The position numbers and the translations under genes were made by a program. Positions 60,633 through 64,000 of a stretch of DNA of 64,000 nucleotides are shown one piece after another. The notes beneath the pieces were generated by a model. That model had not been told where the DNA came from. It did not search any database and worked only from the letters and a program-made list of their open reading frames with translations. Position 1 is the first letter of the stretch. Every line of letters starts with the position of its first letter. The DNA is taken from the NCBI GenBank assembly GCA_023055425.1, contig JALGPY010000001.1:69744994-69808993 (forward strand), written 5' to 3'. Source of the DNA: Linanthus parryae (lineage: Eukaryota > Streptophyta > Magnoliopsida > Ericales > Polemoniaceae).

Positions 60633-60652
60633 TTTTATTATAGGTAGTATGA
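60633..60652 (-). other. Helitron 5' terminus (TC end)
   Basis: On the minus strand TCATACTACCTATAATAAAA begins right after an A. It matches the AT-rich TC starts of plant Helitrons. Confidence 0.75.
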
Positions 60653-63212
60653 TTCTCGCGACAATAACCACTGCATTAGACTATACATTTATCACACCCA
60701 ATACTTTCTCATTTTTTACTCTTTAAGTAAAATAAAATATTTTTCTTTTTCTTCATCTTCCTTTCTCTTCACGTAAAAGAAACAATCACCGCCTCCTACA
60801 ACACCGCCTCCTACAACGCCGCCCTCAACACCCTCTTCCTCACCGCCCTCACTCCCCTCTATTTAAACCCAACAAAGCCCCTGCCTTGGCACACATCCAG
60901 CACCACTACCCTCTCTCTCATCGAACAACCACCACCACTGTCAATCATCACTTTTGACGTCATTAACACCATCACCTCTCTCGCTCTCTATTCCCCCTCT
61001 CTGCCTCTGTCCCATCCATCCCTCTCTCTGCCTCTCTGCAAATCAGAAGCAACAGCAGCTGGTGGCAGCAGCTAGGAGCCACCCACTGCCGCCCCCATTG
61101 CCGACGGGAAACACCCGAACCACCACCACTCCTCTGCTCCACTCGTCGCCACTCCCTCCCTCTATCACTACTTGCGACCAGAAAGAAGGAAGAAAGGAGA
61201 GATTAGCAGCAGCAGAAGCCGCCGCACCAGTCGCCGCCGTCCACCATAGTTTCCGGCGGGAAGCTTGGTCCGACCGAACAAACGACACCCATCCCTCTCT
61301 CTCCGCTCCCGTAGACTCCAGAAGTGCCGACCCAGCTCCTGGAGGCCTTAGCCGCTCCCCGAAGTCACCGGAGCGCCGCCGTCGAGCTTCACCTCCGGCG
61401 GCAATTCCGACGACCCGACCCGCCTTGTTTCTTCATCGTTTCTCGCGATTTTCACGACGGTTAACTCCTAAAACTCTCTATAATTCATTCCCAGTAATCA
61501 AAATTGCATTTTATGGCTTTAATCCATGGTTTGTACAAGTTGGGTGAGATGGGCTTTGTGTTTACATACGGGTTTGTGAAGGAGGGGTGCTAATTGGTAT
61601 TTCTGAAACTTTGGAGGGTATACCCTGTCACTTAAATAAACTGTTATGCTAGTGGGAGGGTAGCATGTTGTTGTTTGCCAAAACCTAAGGGGGGGCTGTT
61701 ATACTCATATTATCTTTCATATTTGATATTAATATTATAGGTAACTAAAAGAAAAATAAAGTAAATGCTTTTGTAATAAATTTTTTTTTAGCAATAACAA
61801 ATAATAGTCTTTTCTTCAAAAATAAGTCATAATAATATGTATATTTGATAAAATGTTTGCTCTAAACAAATTGTCACTCTAGTTTATATAAACAAGTTGT
61901 AAGTTTCAATTATTTATACTAAATATTTTTATCAATAAAAATTATTAGCAAATGAAATAGTTTTGTTTTGGAAATAATCTTTAAATGTTACTTGTCTGCT
62001 TTGATAAATATTTACAATATTTTGGCCTTAATTATTTAATGTTAAATATTGTCACTAAAATACTTCCTTAATAATAATATAGTTGGAATCAGGAATTTGT
62101 TGGGGTTATTGGGAAGAACTTAGATCCGACCTAGATTAACACTCATGCATCTATTTATTTAGAAGTAGCATCGCGTAATTACAGGTTTGTGAATTGTAGG
62201 AGACATATTTGTGGACATCGGCTTCATCGATCATCCTACGTACTAACTGCCAAGTCAAATAAGGTGAGTTTACATGCTTAGCCTAGTGTGCCTAGCTCTT
62301 TTCGTGTCGATTGCGATTACTATTTTCTGTCTCAAACTATAATTGTTATTATTTGTTACACTTTCCAAATATTTGAACTGTTGGCTACTGTTATTGATAA
62401 CTCTCACGCGATAATTAATAATTCGTTAAAATGCAAAGTGGAAAGAATGTCGCATTTACCAGAACCAGTTGTTTTACTTATTACGTACGGGTGATGATTC
62501 CCTAGGCTTTGGTCCCTAAATATATGGCACTACGTGCACCCCGACTCCTTTCGCCGTAGGCTGGAGTAATGCTTCTAGATACCACTCCTTTGATTGACGC
62601 TCTTAGGAGGGTGTTGCAACACTTAAGGTCTAGAATGTCTGATTGTGGTCACTGGTCTACCCGGGTACTGTGAAATGAATAAGTGATGATTCGATTGCCT
62701 TGTTGGCTTTATTACTATTGGGAGGCCCTTTGTCGGCATTATTATATTCGGTTAACGCTTGGATTATTGATTTACACTTCTGTTTATACCGTTGCGAACT
62801 CTGAAACTGTTTTCATTCATACTCTTTCGCTTTCATTTTATTTAACTTGTGTCCAGCAGGTTATTTTATCTTTCCTGTTTTACATGCTAAGGTGTAGCTC
62901 ACTCAGTATTTATTGCTGACATTGAAAACTGCGGTTCCTGTTGTTTTCTTCCCACCGCAGGTCTATGAGCTGGAACTTTAGGAATAGAAGGGGCGGGAGA
63001 CTCACCTAGACTGATAATGTCATATTAAGTTTCTAGTTTTGTTAAGTTGTTTTGTAATAATAAGCACCCTTTTGTATAAGACTCTTGTTTAATGTTTAAT
63101 ATTTAATAATATAAGTTCTTGTTGTGGAATATATATTGCTTTTGATCTCTGCCACTTCTATTAAGCATCACCCTCCCGGTCTTGTCCCGAGCCGGATAAG
63201 GGGGTTGTTGCA
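60653..63212 (+). mobile_element. Ty3/gypsy 5' LTR, second part
   Basis: This continues the LTR that begins at 25601. It holds a TATA-like CTATTTAAAC near 60860. A CT- and CCACC-rich transcribed-type stretch follows, then AT-rich sequence, and it ends AAGGGGGTTGTTGCA just before a primer-binding site. With the first part the LTR is about 2.73 kb. A CT/CCACC-rich open frame inside (60954-61547) has no protein motif and is LTR sequence. Confidence 0.75.
60859..60868 (+). promoter_or_regulatory. candidate LTR TATA box
   Basis: CTATTTAAAC lies about 50-90 bases before a CT-rich tract in the LTR. This is position and sequence evidence only. Confidence 0.4.
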
Positions 63213-63214
63213 GG

Positions 63215-63230
63215 TGGTATCAGAGCAGTT
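63215..63230 (+). other. gypsy primer-binding site
   Basis: TGGTATCAGAGCAGTT lies two bases after the LTR end and is complementary to initiator tRNA-Met. Confidence 0.9.
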
Positions 63231-63591
63231 CTTTCCACTATAGGGAATAAAACCTGTAGGGTAACATAAAATGAACATAGGGCAAGATAAAATACGGAAA
63301 AGCCGGGAATCTGGGGAATTATTGTTTACTTCCTCTTTGCATGATAAGTTGCTGCTTGTTACTTAACATTACTTTGTTTCGTATTGAGGCCCTAATGCCT
63401 AGTTGGATATATATTTATGAAGTCACTCTTCTATGACTTTTATGTGGATTTTCTTCCTCAGTGTATCTCGCTGAGATGTATTATGTGATTGGATGATATT
63501 GTGTACTTACTGGTTGTGACATGTTACTTGTGTTAGCGCGTGTGTTACGATAAGATATCGTTTAGGGTACGTAATCAGCAGAAGCACCGCT
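63231..63591 (+). other. gypsy leader
   Basis: Untranslated stretch between the primer-binding site and the gag start codon. No other signal was seen. Confidence 0.6.
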
Positions 63592-64000
63592 ATGTCTTTG
63601 GAAGAAACAATGGAAGCAGAAGAAGCATTACACCCACAGGTGGCCCAACTGATCAACCACATGGGTCAGTTCGTCCAGGCTATGAACAACAACAACCAGA
63701 ACCGTAACACCAACGTTGCTGTTGAACGAGAACCCGACTGGTCTAAGAAGATAGCTCAACGAAACCCGAGTCTCTTTTATGGAAAGGAAGATCCTGTGTT
63801 GCTGGAAAACTGGATCAGGGACTTCGACAAAATTTTCCATGCCATGGACTGCCCAGAAACCCGCAAGGTTAACGAAGCGGCGTTCTAGTTTAAAGGAAAA
63901 GCTGACAACTGATGGACTGCCAACCGAGGGAGATTCATGGCTCAAGAAGGTTTCGACTGGGAGGCACTGAAAACAACAATGAGAATTTCCTTTTATCCGG
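63592..64000 (+). pseudogene. Ty3/gypsy gag, broken, runs off the window
   Basis: The ATG opens a gag reading with NPSLFYGKEDPVLLENWIRDFDKIF and CPETRKVNEAAF, the retrotransposon-gag pattern. TAG at 63886-63888 and TGA at 63910-63912 interrupt it in frame. The second replaces a conserved Trp (DNWW expected). The same frame then continues with RFMAQEGFDWEALK to the end. The pol genes would lie beyond the window. Confidence 0.85.

Larger units (their letters stand above)
25767..60652 (-). mobile_element. very large autonomous-type Helitron (34.9 kb with nested LTR element)
   Basis: On the minus strand the 5' end reads TCATACTACCTATAATAAAA preceded by A. The 3' end is CTAG followed by T, with a GC-only hairpin (CGCGCG-A-CGCGCG) about 10 bases inside. 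Both ends break a gypsy LTR cleanly, without a target duplication, as expected for A/T insertion by rolling circle. Rep-helicase, RPA-like, B3, RNase H-like and orphan genes lie inside on the same strand. Without the nested LTR element and its 5-bp duplication it would be 26.5 kb. The ends and the Rep-helicase are read directly. That everything between belongs to one element is inference; two adjacent or nested Helitrons remain possible. Confidence 0.78.

Noticed and set aside
60954..61547. 197-residue plus-strand open frame
   Set aside because: Low-complexity P/S/T/R translation from a CT- and CCACC-rich LTR region; no motif and no homologous pattern.
61697..61720. G-rich tract followed by TGTTATACTCAT as a possible LTR start
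   Set aside because: It looks like a polypurine tract plus LTR start, but the LTR ending at 63212 is better paired with TGTAATACCCCG at 25601, whose start and end mirror each other.

Overview
This is nuclear DNA from a flowering plant, probably a eudicot that I cannot place further. The evidence is a conserved intron-rich helicase gene with GT-AG introns, plant-type Ty1/copia and Ty3/gypsy elements, Stowaway and Mutator-type repeats, and a plant-type Helitron carrying RPA genes. No tRNA, rRNA, CRISPR or bacterial feature was seen.

Left third (1-21.3 kb): one host gene on the plus strand, an IGHMBP2/SMUBP-2-like superfamily 1 helicase. Its first exon or exons lie before the window. Fourteen exons (78-21313) join in one open frame of 617 residues with all helicase motifs present. 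One intron is 11.2 kb because it holds copia remnants and a 7.5-kb copia element (8621-16136, minus). That copia element carries a deleted gypsy derivative (10876-12691) and a solo LTR of the same family (9887-10457). Other introns hold a Stowaway MITE and a Mutator-type foldback element.

Middle (21.3-25.6 kb): intergenic repeats. The main one is a long-inverted-repeat Mutator-type foldback element (22709-25352) with a 9-bp target duplication. A 5'-truncated LINE with poly(A) and its own target duplication sits in its centre.

Right (25.6-64 kb): a three-level nest. A Ty3/gypsy element on the plus strand starts at 25601, and its 5' LTR resumes at 60653-63212, followed by a primer-binding site and a broken gag that runs off the window. 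Inside that LTR lies a very large Helitron (25767-60652, minus, 34.9 kb). It has a TC 5' end, a 3' hairpin plus CTAG, and an A/T target. Inside the Helitron's RPA-like gene sits an 8.4-kb non-autonomous LTR element (37535-45906) with a perfect AATAT duplication.

The Helitron carries a decayed Rep-helicase gene whose N-terminal part is a tandem array of AT-hook modules, an RPA-like gene, and a second truncated RPA copy. It also carries apparently intact cargo: a two-B3-domain protein, an RNase H-fold protein that has lost catalytic residues, and a 320-residue orphan with an internal duplication. Subterminal satellites (6 x 122 bp, 2 x 655 bp) lie near its 5' end. The transposition gene is broken while several passenger genes remain open, which is the most interesting pattern here. 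All homology calls come from reading motifs by eye; no search or alignment was run.
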